64,000 nt of DNA from contig NZ_JADKYB010000025.1 in assembly GCF_016918855.1 (NCBI RefSeq), positions 85,677 through 149,676 on the forward strand, read 5' to 3'. Shown piece by piece: positions 34,661 through 44,096 of this stretch; within the stretch, counting starts at the first letter, position 1; every line of letters starts with the position of its first letter. Origin of the DNA: Actinacidiphila acididurans. Its GTDB lineage: Bacteria > Actinomycetota > Actinomycetes > Streptomycetales > Streptomycetaceae. The notes beneath the pieces are model-generated. The model had not been told where the DNA came from. It saw nothing but the letters and a program-made list of their open reading frames with translations, and ran no database searches. Made by a program: the position numbers and the translations under genes.

Positions 34661-35545
34661 TCAGACCGGCGGCCAGGGGATCGACGGCCACTGTCCGCCG
34701 GGCACCGGGTGGACGCGGGTCTCCAGCAACCGGGTCACCCGGGCCCGCAGCGCGGCCGACTCGGCGGTGGTGATCAGCTCCGCCAGCCGCTCGCCCAGCG
34801 CCCCGGACAGCTCGCGGTCGAGCCCTTCCAGGACGGTCACGGCCTCGGCCGGCAACGGCTCGCCCGCCCAGCCCCACAGCAGGGTGCGCAGCTTGTCGTC
34901 GGTGTGGAAGGTGACGCCGTGGTCGATGCCGTAGACCCGGCCGCCGGGGCCGGGCAGCAGGTGGCCGCCCTTGCGGTCGGCGTTGTTGATGACCGCGTCG
35001 AGTACGGCTATCCGGCGCAGCCGTATGTCGTCCGCGTGCACCAGCAGCGCGGTGCGGCCTTCCTCGATCTCCGCCTCCACCACGGCCTTCCAGCCGGCCG
35101 CGGGCTCGTCGTCCTCGGTGAGGGCGAGCAGCGCGCCGTCCTGTTCGCCGGGCGAGTCGATCCACAGCTGGACCATGCCCTGGCCGTACGGTCCCTCGCG
35201 CAGCACGGTGGGCGGCACCAGAGACCAGCCGGTGGCCTCGGAGACCAGGTAGGCGGCGACCTCGCGCTGGGCGAGGGTGCCGTCGGGGAAGTCCCACAGC
35301 GGGCGCTCGCCCGCGACGGGCTTGTAGACGCACGCGAGGGTGGCGCCGGCGTGCTCGCTCTCGCAGTACAGCACCGCGTTGGAGGCGTCGGTGACCCGGC
35401 CGCGGACGGTCAGTTCCCCGTGCAGCAGCGCCTCGGTCGCCGCGGGGCCCGCGTCCCCGGTTCTGCCGCCGGCCCCGGCCGCGGACGCGTCCGCGGCGCC
35501 CCCGGTGCTCAGGCCGACCTCCGGTACCCGTTCTGACGCGGGCAT
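34661..35545 (-). CDS. SCO1664-family protein (kinase-like fold)
   Basis: 294 residues from ATG 35545, chosen because AAGGA precedes it; it overlaps the end of the DUF3090 gene by 37 bp. After an Ala/Gly-rich N-terminus come segments recalling PI3/4-kinase or HipA-like folds: VYKPVAGERPLWDFPDGTL, NNADRKGGHLL and YGIDHGVTFH (Asp-Asn-type catalytic and metal positions). The biochemical role is unknown to me. It is conserved beside mshC and DUF3090 in actinobacteria and likely co-transcribed with the latter. Confidence 0.85.
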   Translation of the reverse strand: MPASERVPEVGLSTGGAADASAAGAGGRTGDAGPAATEALLHGELTVRGRVTDASNAVLYCESEHAGATLACVYKPVAGERPLWDFPDGTLAQREVAAYLVSEATGWSLVPPTVLREGPYGQGMVQLWIDSPGEQDGALLALTEDDEPAAGWKAVVEAEIEEGRTALLVHADDIRLRRIAVLDAVINNADRKGGHLLPGPGGRVYGIDHGVTFHTDDKLRTLLWGWAGEPLPAEAVTVLEGLDRELSGALGERLAELITTAESAALRARVTRLLETRVHPVPGGQWPSIPWPPV

Positions 35546-36099
35546 ACGTGTCCTTCCGGGTCCAGGGGGAGGCTGCACAGCGGGCAGGGCGGGCGGCCGG
35601 CGGAGACCACGTCCAGGGCGCGCTTGGCGAAGGAGCGGGCCTGGGCGCCGGTGAGCATGACCCGCAGCAGCGGCGGGCCGTTCTCGTCGTCCTGGAGCAA
35701 CTGCTCCTCGGCCGCCTCCAGGTCCTCCTCGTCCTCACCGGCCAGTTCGACCAGCGCCTGCGCCTCGATGACCATGCGGTCGTGGGCGCCGTCCCAGGCC
35801 AGGGCCATGGTGCCGACCCGGAACTCCTCCTCCACCGGGACGTCGAGCGGGGCGGTGTCGGAGAGTTCGGACGGGGCGACGGCGGGCACGGGCGCATTGC
35901 CGCCGGTGCGGCGGACGACCTCGTCCAGCAGCTCGTCGATGCGCTCGGCCAGCGCGGCCACCTGGGTCTTCTCCAGAGCCACGCTGGTGGTCCGGCCGCC
36001 GGCGGTGGCCTGCAGGAAGAACGTCCGCTGGCCCGGCTGGCCGACAGTCCCGGCCACGAAGCGGTCCGGGTGCTCGTAGTGGAAGACCTGACGGGGCAC
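35509..36099 (-). CDS. DUF3090-family protein with Cys/His metal site
   Basis: 196 residues from GTG 36099. The N-terminal half (RQVFHYEHPDRFVAGTVGQPGQ) is the conserved DUF3090 opening, given by its first 22 positions as RQVFHYEHPDRF and following; an acidic middle follows, and the C-terminus CPLCSLPLDPEGHVCPRQNG resembles a zinc ribbon. The function is unknown. It partly overlaps the SCO1664-family gene downstream, consistent with an operon. Confidence 0.88.
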   Translation of the reverse strand: MPRQVFHYEHPDRFVAGTVGQPGQRTFFLQATAGGRTTSVALEKTQVAALAERIDELLDEVVRRTGGNAPVPAVAPSELSDTAPLDVPVEEEFRVGTMALAWDGAHDRMVIEAQALVELAGEDEEDLEAAEEQLLQDDENGPPLLRVMLTGAQARSFAKRALDVVSAGRPPCPLCSLPLDPEGHVCPRQNGYRRSA

Positions 36100-36257
36100 G
36101 TCCTGCTCCGTTTGCTCGACGGTTTGGCTGCTTGCCTGGGGTTACCAGTGTTTGTCCGTGGTCCTGCGTTGTTCTGCCCGCGCGGTGTTTGCCCTGCGAG
36201 GTTGTTGCGGGTTCAGCGATTGCACCTGCCGGTCACACAGCCTACTGCGGAAGCTGA

Positions 36258-36995
36258 TCACAGGGTGCCGGTTGAGCCCCCCACCACGGCGTCGCCGGAG
36301 GCCGCGGCGGCTTCCGGTGACTGCGGCGATTGCGCCGCGTCGCCCTCCGGCCGTTCGGGCGGCATCAGCGAGGTGAGGTCGCCGGTGTCGCCGAGGCGCA
36401 GCAGGAACGGGCGGTAGGGGGTGTAGCGGATCACGGTGACCGAGCAGGGCTCGGTGCCGATCCGCTGGAAGAGGTCCAGGTGCAGGCCCAGCGCGTCGGC
36501 CGCGAGCGCCTTGATGATGTCACCGTGCGAGCAGACCAGGTAGAGCGCGTCCTCGCCGTGCTCGGCGGCGATCCGGACGTTCCAGTCGCGTATCGCGTCC
36601 ACCGCGCGGGCCTGCATCCCGCGCATCGACTCGCCCTCCTCGCCCGGGAAGACGGCGGCCGAGGGGTGGCGCTGGACGGTGGCCCACAGCGGCTCCTCGG
36701 CGAGTTCGCCGAGCTTGCGGCCGGTCCAGTCGCCGTAGTGGCACTCGCCCACCCGGTCGTCGGTGTGCAGCGGCAGCTCCGGCCGGGTGTCCAGCAGCGG
36801 CTGAACGGTCTCCCGGCAGCGCTGGAGGGGGCTGCTGACGACGGCGGCCAGCGGGAGCGCGGCCAGCCGGGCGGCGAGCGCGGTGGCCTGCGCCCGGCCG
36901 GTGTCGTCCAGGGCGACGCCCGGGCTCCAGCCGGCCAGTATTCCCTCGGCGTTGGCGGTGGACCGGCCGTGCCGGACCAGGATCACGGTGGGCAT
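36258..36995 (-). CDS. Histidine phosphatase (MSMEG_4193 family)
   Basis: 245 residues from ATG 36995. Phosphoglycerate-mutase-like motifs: LVRHGRSTAN with the catalytic His, SSPLQRCRET, GECHYGDWTG, and VCSHGDIIKA with the second His. The last 40 residues are an Ala/Ser/Pro-rich tail. The family is conserved next to DUF3090 and mshC in actinobacteria; the substrate is not known. About 160 bp separate it from the DUF3090 gene, so it may start the transcript of that group. Confidence 0.9.
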   Translation of the reverse strand: MPTVILVRHGRSTANAEGILAGWSPGVALDDTGRAQATALAARLAALPLAAVVSSPLQRCRETVQPLLDTRPELPLHTDDRVGECHYGDWTGRKLGELAEEPLWATVQRHPSAAVFPGEEGESMRGMQARAVDAIRDWNVRIAAEHGEDALYLVCSHGDIIKALAADALGLHLDLFQRIGTEPCSVTVIRYTPYRPFLLRLGDTGDLTSLMPPERPEGDAAQSPQSPEAAAASGDAVVGGSTGTL

Positions 36996-37253
36996 GACCG
37001 CAACCGTAACCCTTCCCGGGCGGGGGCGTTGTGCTGGGTGACGGCCGTGGCGGGGAAGATCCCCCCGAGCCCCCACCACGGCCGCGGATCTGCCCGCTCG
37101 TGTCCCGCCGGCCCCGCCCGTCCCATCCGCGTCGTCCCGGGCCGGGCGGCCCGGCGGGAGCGGGTGTTCGAGGGTCCCCACGGTCCGGCCCCGTGGGTAG
37201 GGTGCAGCAGGGGTCGAGGGGCCCCGGGGCCCGGGATCTCGAAGCAGGTGGCG

Positions 37254-37868
37254 ATGTTCAGCAAGGCGACGAGAAGCCGTCCGCCGGCGGCACCCGGTTC
37301 CGCGCCCGCGGGGACGGACTGGTCGCCGTACACCCGCCTGGAGGACGCCGCCCGGGTCTACTTCCTGCACGCCGAGGTCGCGCTCGACGCGATCGCCGGG
37401 GTGCTGGGCCGCCGCCGGGTGCGCGGCTTCACCCTGGAGCGGGTGGTCGACCTGACCGAGGCCGGGGCCTCGGTGTGGCAGGAGGCCGCGGTCTGCGACG
37501 GGCGGCGGCTGATCCTGTGGCACAGCGAGGAGATGGCCGACGACAGCGCGCCGGGCGGCAGCGTGCTGGACTCTTCGGTGCAGGTGCTGCCGCTGGCCGC
37601 CATCGGGCACGTGGGGATGCGGACCCTGGTCGGGCGGGACGAGCGGGGCCGGCGGGTGGACCGCGGGGTCTACCTGGTGCTGGCCACCGAAGTGCCGCAC
37701 GAGCTGTTCCCGGTGCAGCCCGACCCGGACGCCTCGCAGCAGGGCGCGACCGCCAAGATCCGCCCCGAGTCCTTCCGGTTCAGCAAGTCGCTGGACGACG
37801 GCGGGGCCGGCCAGATAGCCCGGCTGATCGACTTCGGCCGGCTGCTGGGGCGGCTCGTCCCGGGCTGA
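37254..37868 (+). CDS. Conserved hypothetical protein
   Basis: 204 residues from ATG 37254. I do not recognise the family. It has a basic, Pro/Ala-rich N-terminus, then a globular part with VYFLHAEVALDAIAGVLGR and AAIGHVGMRTLVGRDERG and no membrane segment or catalytic motif. Codon use is normal for the window. It diverges from the phosphatase gene and is convergent with the F420-type oxidoreductase gene. Confidence 0.75.
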   Translation: MFSKATRSRPPAAPGSAPAGTDWSPYTRLEDAARVYFLHAEVALDAIAGVLGRRRVRGFTLERVVDLTEAGASVWQEAAVCDGRRLILWHSEEMADDSAPGGSVLDSSVQVLPLAAIGHVGMRTLVGRDERGRRVDRGVYLVLATEVPHELFPVQPDPDASQQGATAKIRPESFRFSKSLDDGGAGQIARLIDFGRLLGRLVPG

Positions 37869-37974
37869 AGAGGCCCATCGCAGGGGCCGTACGAAAGCCA
37901 CCGGGCCGAGCGGCGGACGTACGATCCGCCGCCCTGCCCCTGTGTCACGCGCCGTCAGATCAGGTCGGATCGGG

Positions 37975-39024
37975 TCAGGCCAGGCCGGCCCGCTCCAGCG
38001 CCGCCACGCCCGCGCGCAGCCCTGCCACCCGCTCCTCCAGGGAGAAGCCGGCCGGCGCCAGGGTGAGGGTGGTGACACCCGCGGCCGCGTACTGCGCCAT
38101 CCGGTCGGCGATCCGCTCGACGGAGCCCAGCAGGCAGGTCGAGTCGATGAGCTGCTGCGGCACGGCGGCCGCGGCGCCCTCCTTGTCGCCGCCCAGGTAC
38201 TTGTCCTGGATCTCGGCGGCCTCCTTCTCGTATCCCATGCGCTGGGCCAGCCGGTTGTAGAAGTTCTGCTCGCGGCTGCCCATGCCGCCCACGTAGAGCG
38301 CGGTGTACGGGCGGAAGATGTCGGCGAGCGCGCCGAGGTCGTCGCCGAGGGCCAGCGGCAGCGTCGGGCACACGTCGAAGCCGTCCAGGGTCAGGCCCGC
38401 CTTCTCCCGGCCGGCCCGCAGCGGCCGCAGCGCGGTCTCCTCCAGGTGCTCCGCGGAGGGGAAGATCAGCAAGGCGCCGTCGGCGATCTCGCCCGTCTGG
38501 GTCAGGTTCTTCGGCCCGATGGCGGCGATGTAGAGGGGGATGTGCTCGCGCTGCGGGTGCACGGTGAGCTTGAGCGGCTTGCCCGGGCCGCCGGGCAGCG
38601 GCAGCGTCCAGTGCTCGCCCTCGTACGACAGCCGCTCGCGCGCCATCGCCTTGCGGACGATCTCGACGTACTCCCGGGTGCGGGCCAGCGGCTTGTCGAA
38701 CCTGACGCCGTACCAGCCCTCGGAGACCTGCGGGCCGGAGACGCCCAGGCCCAGCCGGAAGCGGCCGCCGGACAGCGAGTCGAGGGTGGCGGCGGTCATC
38801 GCGGTCATCGCCGGGGTGCGGGCGGGGATCTGCAGGATCGCGGAGCCGACGTCGATCCGCTCGGTCTGCGCGGCCACCCAGGAGAGCACGGTGGGCGCGT
38901 CGGAGCCGTACGCCTCGGCGGCCCAGCAGACCGAGTAGCCGAGTCTGTCCGCCTCCTGAGCCACGGCCAGGTTGTCGGTGTCCATGCCCGCGCCCCAGTA
39001 GCCGAGGTTGATGCCCAGCCGCAT
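37975..39024 (-). CDS. F420-dependent LLM-class oxidoreductase (Rv3520c type)
   Basis: 349 residues, ATG 39024. Luciferase-like TIM barrel with segments typical of the Rv3520c subgroup: MRLGINLGYWGAGMD, CWAAEAYGSDAPTVLSWVAA, LGLGVSGPQVSEGWYG, and AAIGPKNL. Such enzymes usually use coenzyme F420, which Streptomyces makes. The substrate is unknown. It is divergent from the aldo/keto reductase gene with 128 bp between starts. Confidence 0.9.
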   Translation of the reverse strand: MRLGINLGYWGAGMDTDNLAVAQEADRLGYSVCWAAEAYGSDAPTVLSWVAAQTERIDVGSAILQIPARTPAMTAMTAATLDSLSGGRFRLGLGVSGPQVSEGWYGVRFDKPLARTREYVEIVRKAMARERLSYEGEHWTLPLPGGPGKPLKLTVHPQREHIPLYIAAIGPKNLTQTGEIADGALLIFPSAEHLEETALRPLRAGREKAGLTLDGFDVCPTLPLALGDDLGALADIFRPYTALYVGGMGSREQNFYNRLAQRMGYEKEAAEIQDKYLGGDKEGAAAAVPQQLIDSTCLLGSVERIADRMAQYAAAGVTTLTLAPAGFSLEERVAGLRAGVAALERAGLA

Positions 39025-39152
39025 GCCAGTCCCCTTTACCGGTCAGTAACGTCGTTGTCCTTCCGGACTGTAGCGTCCCGGACCGGCTCGCGCGCCTGTC
39101 GGGTACGTCACTGCTGCCCATTCGGCGGTCGCGGGCGCTAGCCTCAGCGTTC

Positions 39153-40133
39153 ATGGAGCATAGGCACCTCGGCCGCACCGGGCTGCGCGTGTCCCGGTTG
39201 GGACTCGGCACCCTCACCTGGGGACGCGGTACCGGCGAACGCGACGCGGCGGACCAGCTCAAGGCGTTCTGGAACGCGGGCGGCTCGCTGGTCGACACGG
39301 CCGACGTGTACGCCGACGGCGGGGCGGAATATCTGCTCGGCCGGCTGATCGAGGACCTGGTGCCGCGCTCGGACCTGGTGATCGCCACCAAGGCGGGGTC
39401 CGTGCCCGATCCGTACCGGCGGTTCGACACCTCCCGGGGACACCTGCTGGGCGCGCTGGACGCCTCGCTCCAGCGGCTCGGCACGGACTACGTGGACCTG
39501 TGGCAGGTCCACGCGTTCGACCCGGAGACGCCGCTGGACGAGACGCTCCAGGCGCTCGACATCGCGGTCAGCTCCGGGCGGGCCCGGTACGTGGGGGTGT
39601 CCAACTTCTGCGGCTGGCAGCTCGCCAAGGCCGCGGCCTGGCAGCTCGCCACCACCGGCCGCACTCCGCTGGCCAGTACGCAGATGGAGTACTCGCTGCT
39701 CCAGCGCGGGGTGGAGCGGGAGGTGCTGCCCGCGGCCCTGGACATGGGAGTCGGGCTGCTGCCGTCCTCGCCGCTGGGCCGCGGGGTGCTCACCGGGAAG
39801 TACCGGCACGGCACACCGCCGGACTCGCGCGGCGGCTCGGAGGACATGGCCGCCTTCGTCGCCCCCTACCTCGACGAGACCGCCCGGCTCATCGTGGACG
39901 CGCTCTCGATAGCCGCGGACGGGCTGGCCGTCTCCCCGCTCCAGGTGGCCCTGGCCTGGGTCCGCGACCGGCCGGGCGTGACCGCGCCCATCGTGGGGGC
40001 CCGCAACGCCGCTCAGCTCGAGGCGGCGTTGTCGGTGGAGGCCCTTACGCTTCCGGCAGAGATCTGTCTGGCGCTGGACGATGTCTCGGCGCCGCTGCAC
40101 CGCTATCCGGACCACGACTGGAGCACGCTCTGA
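39153..40133 (+). CDS. Aldo/keto reductase
   Basis: 326 residues. AKR tetrad: VDTADVYADG (Asp, Tyr), IATKAG (Lys) and LWQVHAFD (His); NADPH site near the end (APIVGARNAAQLE). It belongs to the tas/YghZ-like branch. The substrate is not predictable. It is followed after 35 bp by the GTG of the RecD2-like gene, so the two may be co-transcribed. Confidence 0.9.
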   Translation: MEHRHLGRTGLRVSRLGLGTLTWGRGTGERDAADQLKAFWNAGGSLVDTADVYADGGAEYLLGRLIEDLVPRSDLVIATKAGSVPDPYRRFDTSRGHLLGALDASLQRLGTDYVDLWQVHAFDPETPLDETLQALDIAVSSGRARYVGVSNFCGWQLAKAAAWQLATTGRTPLASTQMEYSLLQRGVEREVLPAALDMGVGLLPSSPLGRGVLTGKYRHGTPPDSRGGSEDMAAFVAPYLDETARLIVDALSIAADGLAVSPLQVALAWVRDRPGVTAPIVGARNAAQLEAALSVEALTLPAEICLALDDVSAPLHRYPDHDWSTL

Positions 40134-40168
40134 GCCGTGGCTCCGCGCACCCTCCGGAGGCCCGCACC

Positions 40169-42994
40169 GTGACCGACCGCCCGCACCGCCCCGACCGCAC
40201 CCCTGCCGCGCCCCCGTCCGGCTCCCCCGGACAGCAGGGTGCGGACCTGGCCGGCCTGGCCGCGGCGGTCCGCTCCATCGAGCGCGGCGAACACCCGTCG
40301 GCTCCCGCCCCCCGCGGTGACGCCGCCGAGGCCCGCCGCCGGCGCCGCGAGGCCATGGCCGAGGAGGCGGCCCGCCTCCAGGAGGAAGAAGCGGCGGAAC
40401 GCGACGGTGCGCCGGCACGGCCGGCCGAGACCGTGGAGGACCAGGGCCAGGGCGAGGCCGAGGGTGCGCCGGGCGGCGAGGACGGTACGGCGGAGGAGGG
40501 CGGCCGGGAGGCCGAGGGCCCCGCGGGAAAGGCTCAGCGGCCTGGTCGGGGCGAGCCGGACAGCGAGTACGACGCTCCCGAATCCGGCGAGGGCACGGCA
40601 AGGGGCCGCGCGGACGGTACGAGGGCCGACCGGCAGCGGCCCGGCGACGCTTCGGGCCGGTCCGGAGGCGGCCCGGAGGCCGCGCAAGGACGCCCGGACG
40701 ACGGCCCGGCTCGTAGGCCGGAAGGCGGTACGGGCGGCGAGCAGGGCGTGGGAGATGCCGACTACCGCGAGGGGCGACAGGGCACGTCGAACAGCCGCGG
40801 CGAGGGCCCGGACCGCAGGCCGGAAGGCGGTACAGGCGGCGGCCCCGGGCGGCCCGGGGGCAGTGTGCGGCGGGGGCCGGACGACACCGGTGGACCCGGA
40901 CCGTACGAAGGCGGCCGTGGCCCGGAGGCGCGGCGGGGCGACGATGCCGGGTACGACCGGAACGGCGCACCGGACGCTCCCGGGCTCAGCGGCGGGCGGC
41001 GCGGCGAGGACGATGCACGGGGGCCGGGGCCGCGGCACGGCGGACGCCCTCCGTACACGGCGGGCGGGAACGGCGCGGACAGCGCACCGGGCGCTCCGGG
41101 AGGCGCTCCCGGGGACGGCGGCAGCGGGCGACGGGGAGCCGACGATACGCCGGGCTCCGGGCCGCGGCACGGCGGACGCCCTCCGTACGCGGCGGGCGGC
41201 AATGGCGGCGGGAACGGCGCGGACAGCGCACCGGGCGGGCCCGAGGTGGTCGGGAGCGGGCGGGCCGCTGTGGACCCGCGGGCCGTGGAGGGCGCGCGGG
41301 GCGTGCTGACGGGTGGCGGGGCGCCCGGGGAGTTGGCGGAGGCCGTGGTGCGGCTGCTCGGTGAGGGGGCCGGGGAGGCGTTGCGGCAGGATCCGTGGCT
41401 GGTGCTCGGCGTGCCGGGAGTGCGGGTCGAGCAGGCGGACGGGTTCGCGCGGGCGGTGCTCGGGGGGCAGGCCGGACCGGGGGACGAGCGGCGCGGGCGG
41501 GCCCTGGTGGGCTTCGTACTGGAGAAGGCGGCGCAGGAGGGCCACACGGCGCTGGGCGCGGACGCGGTGAAGGCCGCGCTCGGCCGGCACGGCGTTCCCG
41601 ACCCCGAGGCGGCGGTGACCGCGGCCGTGGAGGACGGCGGCGTGCTGCTGTTCCGCGACGAGAGCGTGGAGCTGCCCGCGGACGAGGACGAGGAGACGGA
41701 CGTACCGCTGCTGCTGGGCCTGGACAAGCACGCGCTGGCCGAGGAGAGCCTGGCCGACGGCTGCGTACGGCTGCTGCGGTCGTTCGAGGCCGAGGCGGTG
41801 GCCGTCGGCGAGGAGGCCGAACAGATGTGGGAGCGGGCCGCGGCCGGGGCGCCATCCTCGTCGGCCGCCCAGCTCATCCGTACCGCCGCGGCCAGCGGCC
41901 TCGTGCTGCACACCGGCGGCGAGGCGGCCCGCGCCGAACCCGCCGCCCTGGTCAACGCCGCGCGGGCGGCGGGCCTGCGGGCGTACGCGGCGGCGTACAC
42001 CGACAACGGCCGCCGCCGGCTGGCCGAGGCGGTCGGGGAGCAGGCCGCGGTGACCGTCGAGGGCCTGCTCACCGGGCGCGGCGGACCCGGCCGCGCCCCC
42101 GACAGCTCACTCGCGCTGGACCTGCTGGCCGTCCTGGACGCGCCCCTCCTCTCCGCGGAGGAGGCCGCCACCCTCGTGGAGGCGCTGCCGGACGGCGTGC
42201 GGCTGGTGTTCAGCGGCGACGAGAACGCCCTGTGGTCGGCCGGTCCCGGCCGCGCCTTCGCCGACCTGCTGGCGAGCAAGGCGTGCCCCCGTGTCACCTC
42301 GCGCACCCCCGATCCGGGCCCGATCGGCGAGCTGACCTCGTACGTGAGCGTCGGCGAACTGCCCGCCGTGGAGGCGCCGGACAAGGAGGTCGTGGTCGTC
42401 CCGGTGCGCGACCCGGACGAAGCGGTGCTGCGTACGGTGCAGCTCGTCGCCGATTCCGTACCGCGGGCGATCGGCGTGCCCGCCGACCGCACCCAGGTCA
42501 TCGCGATCGCGCACGGCGGCCCTGTGGGCACCCGGGCGCTCAACGCCGCATTGAAGGAGCGGCTCAACCCCGGCCCCGGCCGCTTCGGCGGCTTCGACCC
42601 GGGCGACCGCGTGGTGATCGTCACCGGCCCCGGGCACGCGCTGCTCGCCACGGTGGTGGGCGCGGAGCCGACCGGGCTGCGGCTCGACAGCGAGCGCGGG
42701 CCGGTGCTGGTGCCGCGCGAGGACGTGGCGACCGCCGTACGGCACGGGTGGGCGCTCACCGGTCACCAGGCGGCCGGTATGCGGTGGCCCGCGGTGGTGG
42801 TCGTCGTCCCGGGGGACGCGGGTGCCCTTCTCAACAGGGCCTGGGTCTATACGGCCTTCGCCCGGGGCGAGCGGCACCTTTCGGTTGTTCAAGGGGCCGA
42901 GCAGGGGCTTCCGCAGGCAGTGGCCGAGGGGGTGGCTCGGGCCCGGACGACTCGGCTCGGGTCGGTGCTCAAGGAGCTTGCCGCGGGGGGTTGA
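40169..42994 (+). CDS. RecD2-like protein with degenerate ATPase motifs and disordered N-terminus
   Basis: 941 residues from GTG 40169. Residues 1 to about 380 are Gly/Arg/Asp/Pro/Glu-rich with internal repeats and must be disordered. The rest follows RecD2: a helix-hairpin-helix-like part (PWLVLGVPGVRVEQADGFAR), then the helicase core, but the Walker A place reads HTGGEAARAEP with no GKT, the Walker B place reads LLAVLDAPLL without Asp-Glu, and motif III reads GDENALW. The C-terminus keeps an SH3-like insert (FDPGDRVVIVTG) and motif VI-like VYTAFARGE. So it probably binds DNA without ATP-driven unwinding. Role unknown. Confidence 0.85.
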   Translation: MTDRPHRPDRTPAAPPSGSPGQQGADLAGLAAAVRSIERGEHPSAPAPRGDAAEARRRRREAMAEEAARLQEEEAAERDGAPARPAETVEDQGQGEAEGAPGGEDGTAEEGGREAEGPAGKAQRPGRGEPDSEYDAPESGEGTARGRADGTRADRQRPGDASGRSGGGPEAAQGRPDDGPARRPEGGTGGEQGVGDADYREGRQGTSNSRGEGPDRRPEGGTGGGPGRPGGSVRRGPDDTGGPGPYEGGRGPEARRGDDAGYDRNGAPDAPGLSGGRRGEDDARGPGPRHGGRPPYTAGGNGADSAPGAPGGAPGDGGSGRRGADDTPGSGPRHGGRPPYAAGGNGGGNGADSAPGGPEVVGSGRAAVDPRAVEGARGVLTGGGAPGELAEAVVRLLGEGAGEALRQDPWLVLGVPGVRVEQADGFARAVLGGQAGPGDERRGRALVGFVLEKAAQEGHTALGADAVKAALGRHGVPDPEAAVTAAVEDGGVLLFRDESVELPADEDEETDVPLLLGLDKHALAEESLADGCVRLLRSFEAEAVAVGEEAEQMWERAAAGAPSSSAAQLIRTAAASGLVLHTGGEAARAEPAALVNAARAAGLRAYAAAYTDNGRRRLAEAVGEQAAVTVEGLLTGRGGPGRAPDSSLALDLLAVLDAPLLSAEEAATLVEALPDGVRLVFSGDENALWSAGPGRAFADLLASKACPRVTSRTPDPGPIGELTSYVSVGELPAVEAPDKEVVVVPVRDPDEAVLRTVQLVADSVPRAIGVPADRTQVIAIAHGGPVGTRALNAALKERLNPGPGRFGGFDPGDRVVIVTGPGHALLATVVGAEPTGLRLDSERGPVLVPREDVATAVRHGWALTGHQAAGMRWPAVVVVVPGDAGALLNRAWVYTAFARGERHLSVVQGAEQGLPQAVAEGVARARTTRLGSVLKELAAGG
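41027..41236 (+). repeat. Direct repeat coding for part of the disordered region
   Basis: About 66 bp beginning GGGCCGCGGCACGGCGGACG at 41027 recurs from 41159 with a 12-bp insertion; both encode GPRHGGRPPY, then AGGNGADSAPG. A second protein repeat, RRPEGGTGG, occurs at about 40716 and 40814. Confidence 0.8.
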
Positions 42995-43043
42995 GGGACC
43001 CGGGGCGGGCCGCGCCCATGGAGTCGGCCCGCCCCAGGAGCGC

Positions 43044-43125
43044 CCCGAAGGGGCGCGGGGAACTGCGCGAGAGCCATCCACCCACAGGTGGTCCGGAGAC
43101 GAGGGAACCACCCCTCCCGTCCGGT
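43044..43125 (+). repeat. Intergenic repeat, short form with full tail
   Basis: Core GGGGCGCGGGGAACTGCGCG followed by ACAGGTGGTCCGGAGACGAG and GGAACCACCCCTCC. The tail is the same as that of the long-form copies at 62577 and 63750, which links both forms as one element. It lies between two convergent genes. Confidence 0.85.
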
Positions 43126-43158
43126 GAATCCCGCACCCCGATGAATCCCGCACCCCGA
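43125..43158 (+). repeat. Two perfect 17-bp tandem units
   Basis: TGAATCCCGCACCCCGA occurs at 43125-43141 and 43142-43158, just before the stop of the convergent gene. Confidence 0.85.
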
Positions 43159-43170
43159 AATCGGGCACCC

Positions 43171-43776
43171 TCAGTCCGGGTCCAACACCCCGAGCTCGTC
43201 GTCGAAAACAGAGCTGACGTCGAAGCGGCAGATGACCTGGTGCGGGTCGGTCTGGTCGAAGGGCGCGTCGAGCCATTCGCCGGGTTCGGCGGGGTCGACG
43301 GCGGCGACCCAGACCGTGGAGTCGCCCTCTTCGAGGCCGAACTCCTTGTGCCGCTGGGCTATCTCGTCGGGCTCGTACTCGCCGAAGACGACGCCGAGGG
43401 CCGCGTTGACGGTGCTGCTCGCCGTGGGATCGCCCTCGCTGGCCCTTCTGGCCTGGGCGAAGAGGCGGTCCGGGGAGACGACGGCGTAGTCCCGGCGGAT
43501 CAGCACGCTGATCGCCTCGGGGTCCTCCGGCCCGGCGTACTCCGGCACGGCGTCCGGCGCGGGCACTTCGAAGGGGGTCACCTCGTCAAAGGTGTCGTAC
43601 AGCAACTCGTCGTAGGCTTCGGCGGCCGAGGCCAGCGCCTCGAAAGCCGCGTAAACGGCGGGATCGTCCTCGCCGGTACGGTTCTCGATCGCGTCGAGGT
43701 GACGGTCCAGGGCGGCCTTGACCGCCTCGACCGCGGCTCGGACCGCGGACACCGTGGGCTGCACGTCGTCAGACAT
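43171..43776 (-). CDS. Conserved hypothetical acidic protein
   Basis: 201 residues from ATG 43776 (MSDDVQPTVSAV). Helical N-terminal half (AVKAALDRHLDAIENRTGEDD) and a C-terminal half rich in acidic residues and aromatics (VFGEYEPDEIAQRHKEFGLE, then WVAAVDPAEPGEWLDAPF). No signal peptide or known motif; I do not recognise the family, though it looks like a conserved Streptomyces protein. It diverges from the DUF5703 gene with 47 bp between starts. Confidence 0.78.
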   Translation of the reverse strand: MSDDVQPTVSAVRAAVEAVKAALDRHLDAIENRTGEDDPAVYAAFEALASAAEAYDELLYDTFDEVTPFEVPAPDAVPEYAGPEDPEAISVLIRRDYAVVSPDRLFAQARRASEGDPTASSTVNAALGVVFGEYEPDEIAQRHKEFGLEEGDSTVWVAAVDPAEPGEWLDAPFDQTDPHQVICRFDVSSVFDDELGVLDPD

Positions 43777-43823
43777 GAGGGAGACGCTATCCGGACCGGG
43801 GCGTTGCCCGCACAATAGATGCG

Positions 43824-44012
43824 ATGCCGGAATACGAATTCAGAGAGATGTACGTGCCGCGCGGGGTCTCCCGCAAGGAGGCGGCGCGGTTGTTGACGGA
43901 CGAAGCCGAGTACCGACACTGGGAGCTGGACCGGGTCCGGCTGTATCCGGACGGCAGCCGATGGGTACGGCTGCGCCGCCGGATCATCCGCCAGGTGCGC
44001 GCCACCTGGTGA
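43824..44012 (+). CDS. DUF5703-family small basic protein
   Basis: 62 residues, MPEYEFREMYVPRGVSRKEA at the start, then AEYRHWELDRVRLYPDG and an Arg-rich end (RLRRRIIRQVRATW). This is the compact Streptomyces DUF5703 pattern. Function unknown. It is divergent from the acidic hypothetical gene and convergent with chpH. Confidence 0.85.
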   Translation: MPEYEFREMYVPRGVSRKEAARLLTDEAEYRHWELDRVRLYPDGSRWVRLRRRIIRQVRATW

Positions 44013-44096
44013 CGGACTTCACACCGTGAGCACGTTCCCGCCACCCCCCGCACACCGGACCGGACAGTGACCGGCGAGACGAGGAAACAGCGGTCG

